Both the position numbers and the translations under genes were made by a program. A stretch of 64,000 nt of DNA from Taenia hydatigena (taxonomy: Eukaryota > Platyhelminthes > Cestoda > Cyclophyllidea > Taeniidae), in contig JADWOT020000005.1 of NCBI GenBank assembly GCA_036345935.2, positions 7,621,960-7,685,959 on the forward strand, in the 5' to 3' direction. This document shows, one piece after another, positions 63,181 to 64,000 of the stretch. How positions within the stretch are numbered: position 1 is the first letter of the stretch; each line of letters begins with the position of its first letter. The notes under the pieces are model-generated. The model did no database searches and was not told the origin of the DNA. It saw nothing but the letters and a program-made list of their open reading frames with translations.

Positions 63181-64000
63181 TTTGAGAAGTCTGTGATGTT
63201 GAAGCTCCGGCTTGGGGCTAGTTTTGTACCGGCTGCGTGTTTTAGACGTGGTCTTTGACCCGTGGCTCATTTAGGCTGGTGATTGGATGTATGCTGGGGT
63301 TGAAGTTTGCAGGAATTTGGCTAAGTAAACTAGATGGTTACCTAGTTGAGTGGCATGGGTAGGCTTCGTCTATGTGATCAGCGGTTTGATGATTAAAGTG
63401 CTCAACTAGTGGTCTCGAAGTGGCAAAGTCCCATTTCACATATCTGTTAGGCTTGTAGGAATGAAATTTCTAGCTTTGGGCTTGCGTTAAAAGTCGTCTA
63501 GGGTTTGCAGAGCAAACACTGAATGTGAGCGTTTGAATGCTTGTGTATGTGTGCGCCCGGAGAGTTTCGTTACTTACTGACAAGGCGTCTGTGGCATGCA
63601 TGTGAGTGGCTGTGTTCACAATGAATAATGCAGTCTGTAGGCGTGTCTACGCGATCTTAGTCCCACGCTCCCTTACTCATTTCATGCACATCATTCTCGC
63701 CGAGTTGTGTCATTTTACTCAGGCCGATGCACGACTATGCAAATTAAGGACGATGCATGTCTTTTCTCGTAAACTGGTGTTAGCATCTCCATAATTTGAA
63801 GGTTGTCATCATTCTTACCTCAAAATCTGTAGTGAAACTCAAGAAATGACTTTCTGAGTCAACACAGGGTGTCAGTACCAAAATAATAAGCCGAAGAAAA
63901 GTAGATCTTTGAGTGTGGAATGATCCGTGTTTGCGAGTAGACGAAATTGAATGTCACTGAAATACATGCGAATGAATCCTGGAATGCTCACACTATATGT
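63181..64000. other. Right edge, no gene recognised
   Basis: Mixed-composition sequence with no convincing exon. An ATTAAA hexamer at 63392-63397 could serve as a polyadenylation signal for an upstream plus-strand transcript, but nothing else supports that. Confidence 0.4.

Overview
The window looks like nuclear DNA of an invertebrate animal. It contains one clear spliced protein-coding gene at its right end, one old LTR retrotransposon, a few diverged dispersed repeats, and about 58 kb of AT-rich sequence dense in stop codons in which I recognise no exon. The main gene belongs to a metazoan-only family: a MAX-dimerisation (MXD/MAD) transcription factor with a SIN3-interaction helix. Three of its four introns are very short (92, 42 and 81 nt), which with the large, sparse intergenic space would suit a parasitic flatworm. 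That placement is an inference; only 'metazoan' is well supported.

Layout: 1-16,767 is non-coding, with one copy of a minor repeat near 9.0 kb. 16,768-20,608 is a minus-strand Ty3/gypsy element flanked by two diverged direct LTRs of about 200 bp. Between them, in the expected order, are a candidate primer-binding site, a decayed retropepsin, reverse transcriptase, RNase H and integrase; gag is essentially gone. 20,609-58,270 is non-coding, with three copies of a dispersed repeat (about 22.0, 28.8 and 47.8 kb), microsatellites, a perfect short palindrome and a possible Z-DNA tract. 58,270-59,120 is the upstream region of the MXD gene: two canonical CACGTG E-boxes, a 52-nt strictly alternating pyrimidine-purine tract, two CCAAT boxes and a TATA box. 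59,121-61,359 holds five MXD coding exons on the plus strand. 61,360-62,830 is pyrimidine-rich, probably 3' UTR at least in part. 62,835-63,180 is a CpG-rich block with an inverted CCAAT box and a perfect CRE, possibly the promoter of another gene that leaves the window.

The most useful observation is that the MXD gene is complete in domains (SIN3-interaction helix, basic region with the H-E-R contacts of CACGTG binders, helix-loop-helix, zipper, long low-complexity C-terminus), but its frame is broken by one surplus base in a T5 run inside helix 2. This is most likely a homopolymer error. The gene lies among several E-boxes of the type its own product should bind, which suggests, without proving, feedback regulation. 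I found no tRNA, rRNA or CRISPR and no evidence for a wholly new system.
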